7,293 bases of DNA from Desulfurococcales archaeon (GTDB lineage Archaea > Thermoproteota > Thermoprotei_A > Sulfolobales > NBVN01), in NCBI GenBank assembly GCA_026986255.1, contig JALSOX010000028.1, positions 1-7,293 on the forward strand. The letters run 5' to 3'. Positions within the stretch are counted from its first letter, which is position 1. Every line of letters starts with the position of its first letter. Below are positions 1 through 6,158 of the stretch, piece after piece. The notes under the pieces are model-generated. The model saw only the letters and a list, made by a program, of their open reading frames with translations. It did no database searches and had not been told where the DNA came from. The translations under genes and the position numbers were made by a program.

Positions 1-11
1 TAACTCTCACA

Positions 12-19
12 CTATATAG
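12..19. promoter_or_regulatory. TATA-box-like palindrome CTATATAG
   Basis: CTATATAG reads the same on both strands and is the only clear TATA-like element in the leading 121 bases. If it serves the helicase, transcription would start near 40 and leave a leader of roughly 80-120 bases. It could equally serve a gene to the left on the minus strand. No purine-rich BRE is obvious beside it on either strand, so the call is weak. Confidence 0.25.
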
Positions 20-99
20 GGTTACGCCTCGGAAACGGAGATAAGTTCAGGAGGGAAAACATACGTAGCTCTGGGGCTCTAGGTTCAAAACATAATGGC

Positions 100-136
100 G
101 GTTGCTGGGGGGTGACGCCGGTTGCTGCGGGTGATC
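100..136 (+). repeat. Imperfect 17-base direct repeat, 20-base period, in the helicase start region
   Basis: Bases 100-116 and 120-136 both begin GGTTGCTG and continue with a G run and TGA-C/TGATC. They differ by one G/C change and a one-base shift. The second copy straddles the possible TTG start at 122. It may be a chance small duplication or replication slippage, and it duplicates an SD-like GGGTGA at 129-134. Confidence 0.4.
107..115 (+). promoter_or_regulatory. Shine-Dalgarno-like GGGGGGTGA upstream of the helicase TTG
   Basis: The run ends six bases before TTG 122 and shares GGGGGTGA with the sites of the kinase and of two hydroxylase subunit genes. It would pair with an archaeal anti-SD (UCACCUCC) through a single G-U wobble. 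It is the main reason to consider TTG 122 rather than ATG 158 as the helicase start. Its last three bases also form the stop of a six-codon mini-ORF that starts at 95, so another role is possible. Confidence 0.5.
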
Positions 137-2749
137 CGGAGAGCAGGGACTGTTAAGATGGAGAAGTACTTAGCTAAGTACACCATCGAATGGTTTAAGG
201 AGAAGTACGGTAAGTTCACACCAGCACAGCTGATGGCGATACCTAGGATCAAGAAGGGTGAGAACGTACTAATATCATCACCCACCGGCACAGGGAAGAC
301 GCTCGCCGCTTTCCTTGCGCTAATCGATGAGCTATATAGGATGGGTGAGCAGGGAAGACTGGAGGAGAAGGTATACGTTCTCTACGTCTCCCCCCTAAGA
401 GCGCTGAACAACGATATGAGGAAGAACCTAATACCACCGATACTGGGGATTCGGGAGAAAGCAAAGGAGTTAGGGGTAGAGCTACCTGAAATAAGTGTGA
501 GTGTCAGAACAAGTGACACCACGCCCTCCGAACGGCAGAGGATGTTGCGCCACCCTCCCCACGTACTCATAACTACGCCTGAGTCACTGGCAATAATAAT
601 AACTGCGCCGAAGTTCAGGGAGAAGCTCAGGAACGTTAGGTGGGTAGTAGTAGATGAGATCCACGAACTAGCATCCAGCAAGAGGGGCGCGCACTTAAGC
701 CTAAGCCTCGAAAGGCTTGAGGAGCTAGTGGGGGGCGGGATACAGAGGATAGGTTTAAGCGCAACCATATCACCCCTCGAGGACGTCGCGCAGTTCCTCG
801 TAGGTTACAGGGATGATGGGAAGCCTAGAGACTGCACGGTTATTGACGCGAGATTCGTGAAGCCCTTGAGGGTCAAGGTACTATGCCCTAAGATAGACAT
901 CGTGAGAGCCTCAGCCACAGAAATAAATGAGGCCATATATGACCTACTCAAGAAGATAATTAGCAAACACAGAACGACGTTAGTATTCACGAACACGCGG
1001 AGCGCCACGGAGAGAGTAGTTTACAAGTTGAAGAAGGTGCTGAGCAGTGAGGGCGTTGCCAACGCAGACGATATAGAAGCACATCACAGCTCCTTAAGCA
1101 GGGACGTCAGGCTTGAGGTCGAGGACAGGCTCAAGCGAGGCGAGCTGAAGGCAGTGGTCTGCTCATCAAGCCTAGAACTAGGCATCGACATAGGCTACAT
1201 AGACGCTGTCGTGCTACTCAGTAGCCCTAAGAGCGTTACCCGACTAATTCAACGCGTGGGGAGATCAGGGCATAACGTAAGCGACGTAAGTAAGGGCTAC
1301 GTAATAGCGGTGGACAGGGACGACCTAATAGAGGACACGGTACTAGCTAAGCTCGCAATGGAGAGGAAGCTAGACAGAATAAGGATCCCTGAGAAACCAC
1401 TCGACATGCTAGCTCAACACATAGTGGGCATGTCGCTCGAGAAGAAATGGAACGTAAAGGACGCTTACCGGGTCGTAAGAAGGTCATATAACTTCAGAAA
1501 CTTAACCTTCGACGAATTCATGCGTGTATTAAGGTTCCTTGCGGGTAGGCACGAAGCTTCATTCACGGGTCTCGCCGTCTACTCTAAGATATGGTTTGAC
1601 GAACTTGAAGGTGTTTTCGGCAGGAAGAGGTCAGCCAGGATGATATATTACTTGAACTCAGGCGCGATACCGGATGAAGCGAAAATAAAGGTGCTTCTAG
1701 ACGGTCGCAGGTACGTCGGGAACCTGGATGAGGGGTTCGTCGAGTACCTGGAGCCTGGCGATATTTTCGTGCTTGGAGGGAGAACGTACCAGTACGTGAG
1801 GTCAGAGGGAATGAAAATAATAGTGAAGCGGGCCGATAATCAAAGACCCACAGTACCGAGCTGGTTCTCCGAGATGCTCCCACTCTCTTTCGACTCAGCT
1901 TTAGAAGTAGGTAAGTTCAGGGGATACGTAAGGGATCTAATAACTAAGCTAGGCTACGAGGAGGCAGTAAATATTATCTCGAAACAGTACAAGTTAACAA
2001 AGCATGCCGCAGCACAGATAGTAAGTTACGTGTGGGAACAAATGAGATATACTGGAGGAATAGTGCCATCGAATAAGGAATTAGCGATCGAGATATGGGA
2101 GGATCCACAGGTAAACGGCACTGACGTAATTTTCCATTACCTTTTCGGAAGAAGGGTTAATGCTGCTCTATCTAGAGCTTACGCCGCAGTGCTGAGTAGA
2201 ATAGTTGAAGCTAGCGTAAGGGTGACGGTGACTGACAACGGTTTCATGCTAACTGTCCCGAGCTACGCGCACGTAACCGAGAACGACGTGAGGAACCTAT
2301 TAGGTAGCGTGCGGAGCTCTAACTTACGACTAATCTTAAGGAAAGCACTACGAAGGAGCGAGATACTTAAGAGAAGGTTCAGGCACGTTGCGGAGAGATC
2401 CTTTGCGATACTGAAAAACTATAAGGGCGTGGAAACCAATATTAACAGAAGGCAACTCAACTCCGAGACTCTCTTACGTATCGTAGAGAAAATCCCCGGG
2501 TTCCCATTATTAGAGGAAGCATACAGGGAGGTGATGGAAGACCATATGAACGTAAGTGACGCTGAGAAGGTACTCCGGTGGATAGAGGAGGGAGAGGTAA
2601 AGGTCACCATATTCAGAAGTTACGATGCGCCATCCCCCTTCGCACACAACATAGTTGCGCAAGGATATAGCGACGTGGTCCTCATGGAGGATCGTAAAAA
2701 GCTACTCCTCCGCCTCTATGAGGCCGTTATGCGTAAAGTCCGGGGGTGA
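122..2749 (+). CDS. lhr: Lhr-family ATP-dependent DNA/RNA helicase (archaeal Lhr core)
   Basis: This is a superfamily 2 helicase that couples ATP hydrolysis to 3'-5' translocation on nucleic acid. In the family it is linked to DNA repair and RNA handling, and it should be cytoplasmic. Counting from the internal ATG at 158 (863 aa), the motifs run in order: TPAQ (21-24), Walker A SPTGTGKT (41-48, K47), SPLRALNND (78-86), TPESL (140-144), DEIH (166-169), SAT (201-203), LVFTNTR (275-281), ELGIDIG (340-346) and QRVGRSGH (365-372). The Lhr-specific winged-helix and beta-sheet region follows, with PTVPSWF near 564-570. A DEAD/Lhr-associated C-terminal domain closes the protein, with HYLFGRRVN (660-668), RRFRHVAER (739-747) and PSPFAHN (825-831). 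All ATPase motifs are intact, and no long Lhr-C extension or Cys4 cluster is present, so length and layout fit an archaeal Lhr core. The start is uncertain: TTG 122 has a GGGGGTGA six bases upstream, while ATG 158 has only a weak site. The extra 12 codons use CGG, CTG and ATC, unlike the gene body, which favours ATG 158. A Hel308/Ski2 helicase is unlikely given the PSW and DEAD-associated segments. Assignment to aLhr1 or aLhr2 needs a tree. Confidence 0.95.
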   Translation: MLRVIRRAGTVKMEKYLAKYTIEWFKEKYGKFTPAQLMAIPRIKKGENVLISSPTGTGKTLAAFLALIDELYRMGEQGRLEEKVYVLYVSPLRALNNDMRKNLIPPILGIREKAKELGVELPEISVSVRTSDTTPSERQRMLRHPPHVLITTPESLAIIITAPKFREKLRNVRWVVVDEIHELASSKRGAHLSLSLERLEELVGGGIQRIGLSATISPLEDVAQFLVGYRDDGKPRDCTVIDARFVKPLRVKVLCPKIDIVRASATEINEAIYDLLKKIISKHRTTLVFTNTRSATERVVYKLKKVLSSEGVANADDIEAHHSSLSRDVRLEVEDRLKRGELKAVVCSSSLELGIDIGYIDAVVLLSSPKSVTRLIQRVGRSGHNVSDVSKGYVIAVDRDDLIEDTVLAKLAMERKLDRIRIPEKPLDMLAQHIVGMSLEKKWNVKDAYRVVRRSYNFRNLTFDEFMRVLRFLAGRHEASFTGLAVYSKIWFDELEGVFGRKRSARMIYYLNSGAIPDEAKIKVLLDGRRYVGNLDEGFVEYLEPGDIFVLGGRTYQYVRSEGMKIIVKRADNQRPTVPSWFSEMLPLSFDSALEVGKFRGYVRDLITKLGYEEAVNIISKQYKLTKHAAAQIVSYVWEQMRYTGGIVPSNKELAIEIWEDPQVNGTDVIFHYLFGRRVNAALSRAYAAVLSRIVEASVRVTVTDNGFMLTVPSYAHVTENDVRNLLGSVRSSNLRLILRKALRRSEILKRRFRHVAERSFAILKNYKGVETNINRRQLNSETLLRIVEKIPGFPLLEEAYREVMEDHMNVSDAEKVLRWIEEGEVKVTIFRSYDAPSPFAHNIVAQGYSDVVLMEDRKKLLLRLYEAVMRKVRG
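2742..2749 (+). promoter_or_regulatory. Ribosome binding site of the PfkB-family kinase, overlapping the helicase stop
   Basis: GGGGGTGA ends four bases before ATG 2754, and its TGA is the in-frame helicase stop. The overlap decides the kinase start and suggests that ribosomes finishing the helicase can reinitiate directly on the kinase. The spacing is shorter than the seven bases seen in the hydroxylase operon. Confidence 0.75.
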
Positions 2750-2753
2750 GAAG

Positions 2754-3644
2754 ATGGAGGAGAAGGTGTTATTGGTTGCCGGAACAACGAAGGATTACGT
2801 GAATGGTAGGTTAAGAATAGGTGGTTCAGCTTACTACGCATTAACAGCCCTATCACACATTGATGTTGAGGCAATAGTCCTAACGAATTCGTCATTTTTA
2901 AGAAGAATATGCGGTAAACGAGGGCGACACGTTATAATAACGCCAAACCCCGAATTCGATATCATATACGAAATAACGCTACCCGGGGAAAGCGGCGAAA
3001 GGAATCTAAGATTACGTAGTGAGGTTAAAGCCTTCTCAGACCTAATAAGTAGGGTTATCGATGACGGGGTCTTAGACGGTGTCAAATCAGCGCTAATCTC
3101 ACCGGTAGCGCAGGAAATCACGGTCAACGACGTGGTACTAATAGCTAAGCATGTACCGTACGTAATAGTCGACATTCAGGGTCTAGTACGCATGTTTGAC
3201 CGCGAGGGACGGGTGTGGGTCGACTATAACTTAAGTCGTGAGGTAATTCGAAAACTACGTAACGAAGACATCGTGATAAGAGGCGAGATTTCAGAGTTTC
3301 CGCCGGAGTGTAGGGGGCCGGCCCTCGTTAGGTGTGTCGAGGGTGGTAAGGCTCGAGCGGTACAGACTATGGGTAAGGGACCTATCTACGTTGCGTACCC
3401 CGACGGGCGCCTATGCATAGCTAACGCGCTTGACCACGCGTACGGGGATGACATAGGTGCGGGGGACGTCTTCTCAAGCATCATTGCTTTACACCTGCAC
3501 AACCACAATCTTAAGTACGCGGTCGCAGCGGGAACAGCTGCTTCCTTCTTGAGAATAGCTAGGTCAAGGATACCGTGGTTTTCCAGAAGGGAACTCTACG
3601 TATTGAGCAAGAAGGTTTTAGAGTGGATGCGGTGCTTACAGTAG
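2754..3644 (+). CDS. PfkB/ribokinase-family kinase, substrate unknown
   Basis: This 296-aa protein is a ribokinase-fold (PfkB) kinase, expected to move the gamma-phosphate of ATP onto a hydroxyl of a sugar, polyol or nucleoside in the cytoplasm. The N-terminal glycine pair of the substrate lobe is at 23-24 (IGGSAYYAL). The ATP and anion-hole signature DDIGAGD spans 232-238, with D238 as the expected catalytic base and GAG at 235-237. Residues 139-145 (VDIQGLV) lie where ribokinase-like proteins carry a central strand. Both signatures depart from the usual pattern: the Asn normally a few residues after GG is Tyr (Y27/Y28), DTTGAGD reads DDIGAGD, and the NxxE-like region reads GEISEF (177-182). 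These changes resemble poorly characterised PfkB branches, possibly related to inositol-type kinases, rather than phosphofructokinase or ribokinase; that link is a guess. I chose ATG 2754 because the lobe starts at once (KVLLVAG) and GGGGGTGA lies four bases upstream. The frame is open from a TTG at 2655, but that part lies inside the helicase gene. The start is four bases after the helicase stop, so the pair is probably co-transcribed and translationally coupled. Confidence 0.88.
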   Translation: MEEKVLLVAGTTKDYVNGRLRIGGSAYYALTALSHIDVEAIVLTNSSFLRRICGKRGRHVIITPNPEFDIIYEITLPGESGERNLRLRSEVKAFSDLISRVIDDGVLDGVKSALISPVAQEITVNDVVLIAKHVPYVIVDIQGLVRMFDREGRVWVDYNLSREVIRKLRNEDIVIRGEISEFPPECRGPALVRCVEGGKARAVQTMGKGPIYVAYPDGRLCIANALDHAYGDDIGAGDVFSSIIALHLHNHNLKYAVAAGTAASFLRIARSRIPWFSRRELYVLSKKVLEWMRCLQ

Positions 3645-3680
3645 GGAGTAGCTAACACGCCCGACAATGGCGTTGAGGTG

Positions 3681-4739
3681 ATGCGGCTGATAAGCATAAT
3701 AGTGCCCACCTATAATGAAAGAGAAAATATTGAAGAACTGGTCAGGCGGATTGACGCATCGTTAAGAAAGGAGGGTTTGAAGTATGAGGTAATAATAGTC
3801 GATGATAACTCACCTGACGGAACAGCCGACGTTGCAGAGAGCCTCAGTTCCAAATACCCCATAAAGGTAGTGAGGAGACCCGGCAAATTAGGTCTCTCGT
3901 CCGCAGTTCTCGATGGGTTCAAGGTGGCTGAAGGTGACTTAGTGGTCGTTATGGATGCTGACCTTCAACACCCACCGGAGGTTATCCCGAAGTTGGTGAG
4001 GGTTGCTATGAATGGGTGCGACATAGTAATAGCGTCTAGGTACGTTAAGGGAGGATCAGTGGGGGAATGGTCGGTAATACGAAAATTGGTATCTAAGGGT
4101 GCAACGCTAATAGCCCGCATACTCCTACCTCAAAGCCGGAACGTAAAGGATCCAATGTCTGGTTTCTTTCTATTTAAGCGTGAAGTCTTAGAGGGCTCCA
4201 AGGGGCTAGATCCTAAGGGATTCAAAATACTGCTGGAGATCCTGGTCAAGGGACACTATAAAAGCGTCTGTGAGGTCCCGTTTAAGTTCGGCCAACGCTT
4301 CAAGGGTCAATCCAAGCTAGGTATGAGGGAAATAATAAACTACGTCATCCACGTGCTGACCCTTTCCCCCCCATACCTAAAGTTCGCCATCGTCGGCGGC
4401 ATAGGAACCATAGTGAACCTGGCTGTCCTGTACGTGGAGAGGTATTTACTAGGCATACCGCACGTAATCGCTGCCCCCATAGCGATCGAGGTCTCAGTAC
4501 TGAATAACTTCACGCTAAACGACCTCTGGACCTTTAAAGACATGAGGAGGGGTAGTTGGGTGTCACGCCTAGTGAAGTTCCATGGATCAAGCGCGGTCGG
4601 CATCCTAACACAGGTAGGTGTCTCAATAGGGACGTACGAGTTCATAGTGCACAACTCGATCTTAGCGCAGTTGCTGGGCATAATCGCAGGGTTCATACTG
4701 AATTACGTGATTAGTAAGAGATATGTGTGGAGGAGCTAA
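3681..4739 (+). CDS. Polyprenyl (dolichol)-phosphate mannosyltransferase-type GT2 with GtrA membrane domain
   Basis: The enzyme should transfer a hexose, most likely mannose from GDP-mannose, to a polyprenyl phosphate on the inner face of the membrane, making a lipid-linked donor for protein or lipid glycosylation. The 352-aa protein starts directly with the GT-A fold: VPTYNE (8-13), DDNSPDGT (41-48), the metal-binding DADLQHPP (92-99), then DPMSGFF (157-163) and GQSKL (209-213), the DPMS-type acceptor-side motifs. From about 232 to 346 there is a GtrA/DPMS-like domain with four predicted membrane helices (roughly 232-250, 260-274, 303-320, 328-345) and the typical NNFTLNDLWTF stretch (275-285). 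Length and layout match the structurally studied Pyrococcus furiosus DPMS (about 350 aa), so no truncation is suspected. Sugar specificity (Man or Glc) cannot be settled by motif. ATG 3681 puts the first beta strand at the N-terminus; a GTG at 3678 would add one residue. No Shine-Dalgarno lies at normal spacing. The gene is 36 bases after the kinase, so either read-through or a separate leaderless transcript is possible. Confidence 0.92.
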   Translation: MRLISIIVPTYNERENIEELVRRIDASLRKEGLKYEVIIVDDNSPDGTADVAESLSSKYPIKVVRRPGKLGLSSAVLDGFKVAEGDLVVVMDADLQHPPEVIPKLVRVAMNGCDIVIASRYVKGGSVGEWSVIRKLVSKGATLIARILLPQSRNVKDPMSGFFLFKREVLEGSKGLDPKGFKILLEILVKGHYKSVCEVPFKFGQRFKGQSKLGMREIINYVIHVLTLSPPYLKFAIVGGIGTIVNLAVLYVERYLLGIPHVIAAPIAIEVSVLNNFTLNDLWTFKDMRRGSWVSRLVKFHGSSAVGILTQVGVSIGTYEFIVHNSILAQLLGIIAGFILNYVISKRYVWRS

Positions 4740-4775
4740 ATAACTAAGTAATTAATTATGTCATTAACGAGAATT

Positions 4776-4780
4776 AAAAA
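4776..4780 (-). terminator. T5 tract after the molybdenum hydroxylase operon (archaeal terminator candidate)
   Basis: On the minus strand five T residues begin two bases after the small-subunit stop, followed by AT-rich sequence (AATTC, then more A/T through the gap). Archaeal RNA polymerase commonly stops on T-rich tracts in the non-template strand without a hairpin. The tract is short, so it may be only a partial termination site. No comparable T run serves the converging plus-strand transcript. Confidence 0.4.
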
Positions 4781-4782
4781 GC

Positions 4783-5262
4783 TCATGCCTGCTTCTTAAG
4801 CTCTACGGCATACTTTATGGCTTCTATTATCTGCTTGTAACCGGTGCACCTGCAGATCACGCTGTTAAGTATTTCCTTGATCTCCTCCTCGGAGGCGTCA
4901 GGCTTGTTCTCAACGATCCAGTACGCAGCCATTATGAATGCTGGGGTACAGAACCCGCACTGAAATCCGAATTTCTCTATGAACGCCCTCTGCACCACCG
5001 AGGGTTTACCAGGCCTCGATAAACCCTCCACAGTGAGGATCTCGGCACCATCAGCCTCTGGGGCCAGGACCAGGCATGACTTAACGAGGTTCCCGTTCAT
5101 TATTACGGTGCAGATACCGCACTCCCCCCTCAAGCACCCTGCCTTAACGCTGTTTATGTAGAACTTCTCCCTTAAGACATCAAGTAATCTCTCGTTAGGT
5201 TTAACAGTGACCTCCTTCTCAACGCCATTTACCTTGAGCCTAATTGTCATGGTTTTGGCCAT
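4783..5262 (-). CDS. coxS: Molybdenum hydroxylase small subunit, 2x[2Fe-2S] (CoxS/XdhC-like family)
   Basis: This 159-aa iron-sulfur subunit relays electrons from the molybdenum cofactor of the large subunit to the FAD of the medium subunit. The N-terminal half is a plant-ferredoxin-like domain with cluster ligands C43, C48, C51 and C63 (CLRGECGIC, then SC). The C-terminal four-helix domain carries the second cluster with C102, C105, C137 and C139 (QCGFC and CRC). All eight cysteines are present, as is the Gln just before C102 (Q101), which in known structures lies near the pterin. Length is normal for stand-alone small subunits (about 150-170 aa), and no signal peptide is seen, so a cytoplasmic location is expected. 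ATG 5262 is chosen over the in-frame ATG at 5250 because GGGGGTGA sits seven bases upstream, inside the end of the medium-subunit gene. It begins two bases after the medium-subunit stop and is the last gene of the operon. Substrate (CO, aldehyde, purine or other) cannot be inferred from this subunit. Confidence 0.96.
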   Translation of the reverse strand: MAKTMTIRLKVNGVEKEVTVKPNERLLDVLREKFYINSVKAGCLRGECGICTVIMNGNLVKSCLVLAPEADGAEILTVEGLSRPGKPSVVQRAFIEKFGFQCGFCTPAFIMAAYWIVENKPDASEEEIKEILNSVICRCTGYKQIIEAIKYAVELKKQA

Positions 5263-5264
5263 CC

Positions 5265-6155
5265 TTACTTCACCCCCAATAACTTCCTAAGTAAGTAAGC
5301 CGTCACGTACTTCACGAGGTGAAGTCTGTACTCCCTCGTGGACCTTACGTCACTTATTGGGCTGACCTTACTCAGCACGATGTTCACGGCCTTCTTGATT
5401 AGCTTGTTAAGGGGTTCGTCCTTCTTGAATAGCTCCTCAACTTCCTTCACATAGACCGGTGTTGGTGCCACCGAAGCATAGGCTAACCTAACCACACGCT
5501 CAGCGGGGTTGTTCGGGTTAGCTACGAGTGCAGCTATGCCCACTAACGCTAGGTCCTCGGCCGACCTAACGGCCTTGAAGTACTCTCCCTTAGCTCCTGC
5601 GGGAGGTTCCGGAACTATTATCTTCGTTATGACTTCGTCTTCCTTCATTATGGTCTTCTTAACTCCTGTGAAGAACTCCCTTAGAGGCACTAACCTGCTC
5701 CCGTTAACTGAGGTTAGCTCTACTTTCGCGTCGTAGACCAGCAATGCCGGTGCTGAGTCCGCGGCCGGTGACGCGTTAGCGATGTTGCCTGCAAGCGTCG
5801 CCCGCTCCCTTAAGGCGACGTCAGCAATTTTACGTACTGCGTCCCATAGCACGGGGTACTTCTCCTTTAGAAGGCCATTTGTTTCGAGCTCTCTGAGCGT
5901 TACTGTCGGGCCAATTATTAGTCCTGAACCATCCCTATACTCAAGTACGTGTAGTTCCTTAATGCCCTTGATGTCTATCACGTGAGGAGGCCTCTTAACA
6001 CCCATCTTCATGTCGACGAGCAGGTCTGTTCCGCCAGCAAGTATTGCAGCATCCTTCCCTAACTTAGCTTTGAGTTCCAGTAGCTCTGCAAGCGATGATG
6101 GCCTGTGATACGTGAATACTGGGAGGTTTGTGCGGAAAGCGAGTACGGTTCTCAT
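5265..6155 (-). CDS. coxM: Molybdenum hydroxylase medium subunit, FAD-binding (CoxM-like family)
   Basis: This 296-aa flavoprotein takes electrons from the [2Fe-2S] subunit onto FAD and passes them to the external acceptor. The FAD-binding fold starts with the conserved F-x-Y-x-x-P lead (FTYHRP, 14-19), then AGGTDLLVDMK (40-50), VIDI (59-62) and the second flavin loop TLAGNIANASPAAD (120-133). A D-containing segment RSAEDLALVG (197-206) follows, then the C-terminal alpha/beta domain shared by CoxM-like proteins. The usual G-G-N of the second loop reads A-G-N here, a mild variation. There is no cysteine at all, so the [4Fe-4S] insertion typical of 4-hydroxybenzoyl-CoA reductase beta subunits is absent. 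That argues against that enzyme but leaves CO, aldehyde and purine types open. The start at ATG 6155 has GGGGGTGA seven bases upstream, lying over the end of the large-subunit gene, which stops three bases before. Length is normal for the family (about 280-300 aa). The protein should be soluble and act in the heterotrimer. Confidence 0.95.
   Translation of the reverse strand: MRTVLAFRTNLPVFTYHRPSSLAELLELKAKLGKDAAILAGGTDLLVDMKMGVKRPPHVIDIKGIKELHVLEYRDGSGLIIGPTVTLRELETNGLLKEKYPVLWDAVRKIADVALRERATLAGNIANASPAADSAPALLVYDAKVELTSVNGSRLVPLREFFTGVKKTIMKEDEVITKIIVPEPPAGAKGEYFKAVRSAEDLALVGIAALVANPNNPAERVVRLAYASVAPTPVYVKEVEELFKKDEPLNKLIKKAVNIVLSKVSPISDVRSTREYRLHLVKYVTAYLLRKLLGVK
5270..5277 (-). promoter_or_regulatory. 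Ribosome binding site of the small (iron-sulfur) subunit gene
   Basis: On the minus strand GGGGGTGA lies seven bases upstream of ATG 5262, within the last codons of the medium-subunit gene. Its sequence and spacing match the site of the medium subunit. It decides for ATG 5262 over the internal ATG at 5250. Confidence 0.8.
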
Positions 6156-6158
6156 CCC

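Noticed and set aside
1..44. Possible 3' end of an upstream plus-strand gene: a frame open from base 3 ending at TAA 42-44 with a basic tail
   Set aside because: Only 13 codons are visible and nothing in them is recognisable. An open frame this short is expected by chance.
49..55. AGGAGGG, a strong SD-like sequence
   Set aside because: No ATG, GTG or TTG lies 4-12 bases downstream on this strand, so it serves no visible gene.
78..95. GGTTCAAAA as a tRNA T-loop end
   Set aside because: No acceptor stem, anticodon arm or D arm can be drawn around it.
273..279. C-box-like GTGATGA on the minus strand (C/D box RNA candidate)
   Set aside because: No D box (CTGA) is found at suitable distance, and the bases encode the conserved ISSPTG stretch of the helicase.
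382..768. Long minus-strand frames opposite the helicase, kinase and mannosyltransferase (for example 382-768, 2834-3175, 4340-4696)
   Set aside because: They are antisense shadows of genes with full family motifs; their translations show no domain and no ribosome binding site was found for them.
2655..2753. Longer version of the kinase starting at TTG 2655
   Set aside because: The extra 33 codons lie inside the helicase coding region and resemble no kinase N-terminus, whereas ATG 2754 has a ribosome binding site and starts the fold.
3609..3625. GGTTTTAGAG in the end of the kinase gene as a promoter for the mannosyltransferase
   Set aside because: It is a weak TATA match within coding sequence. 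The position would suit a start near 3645, but nothing else supports it.
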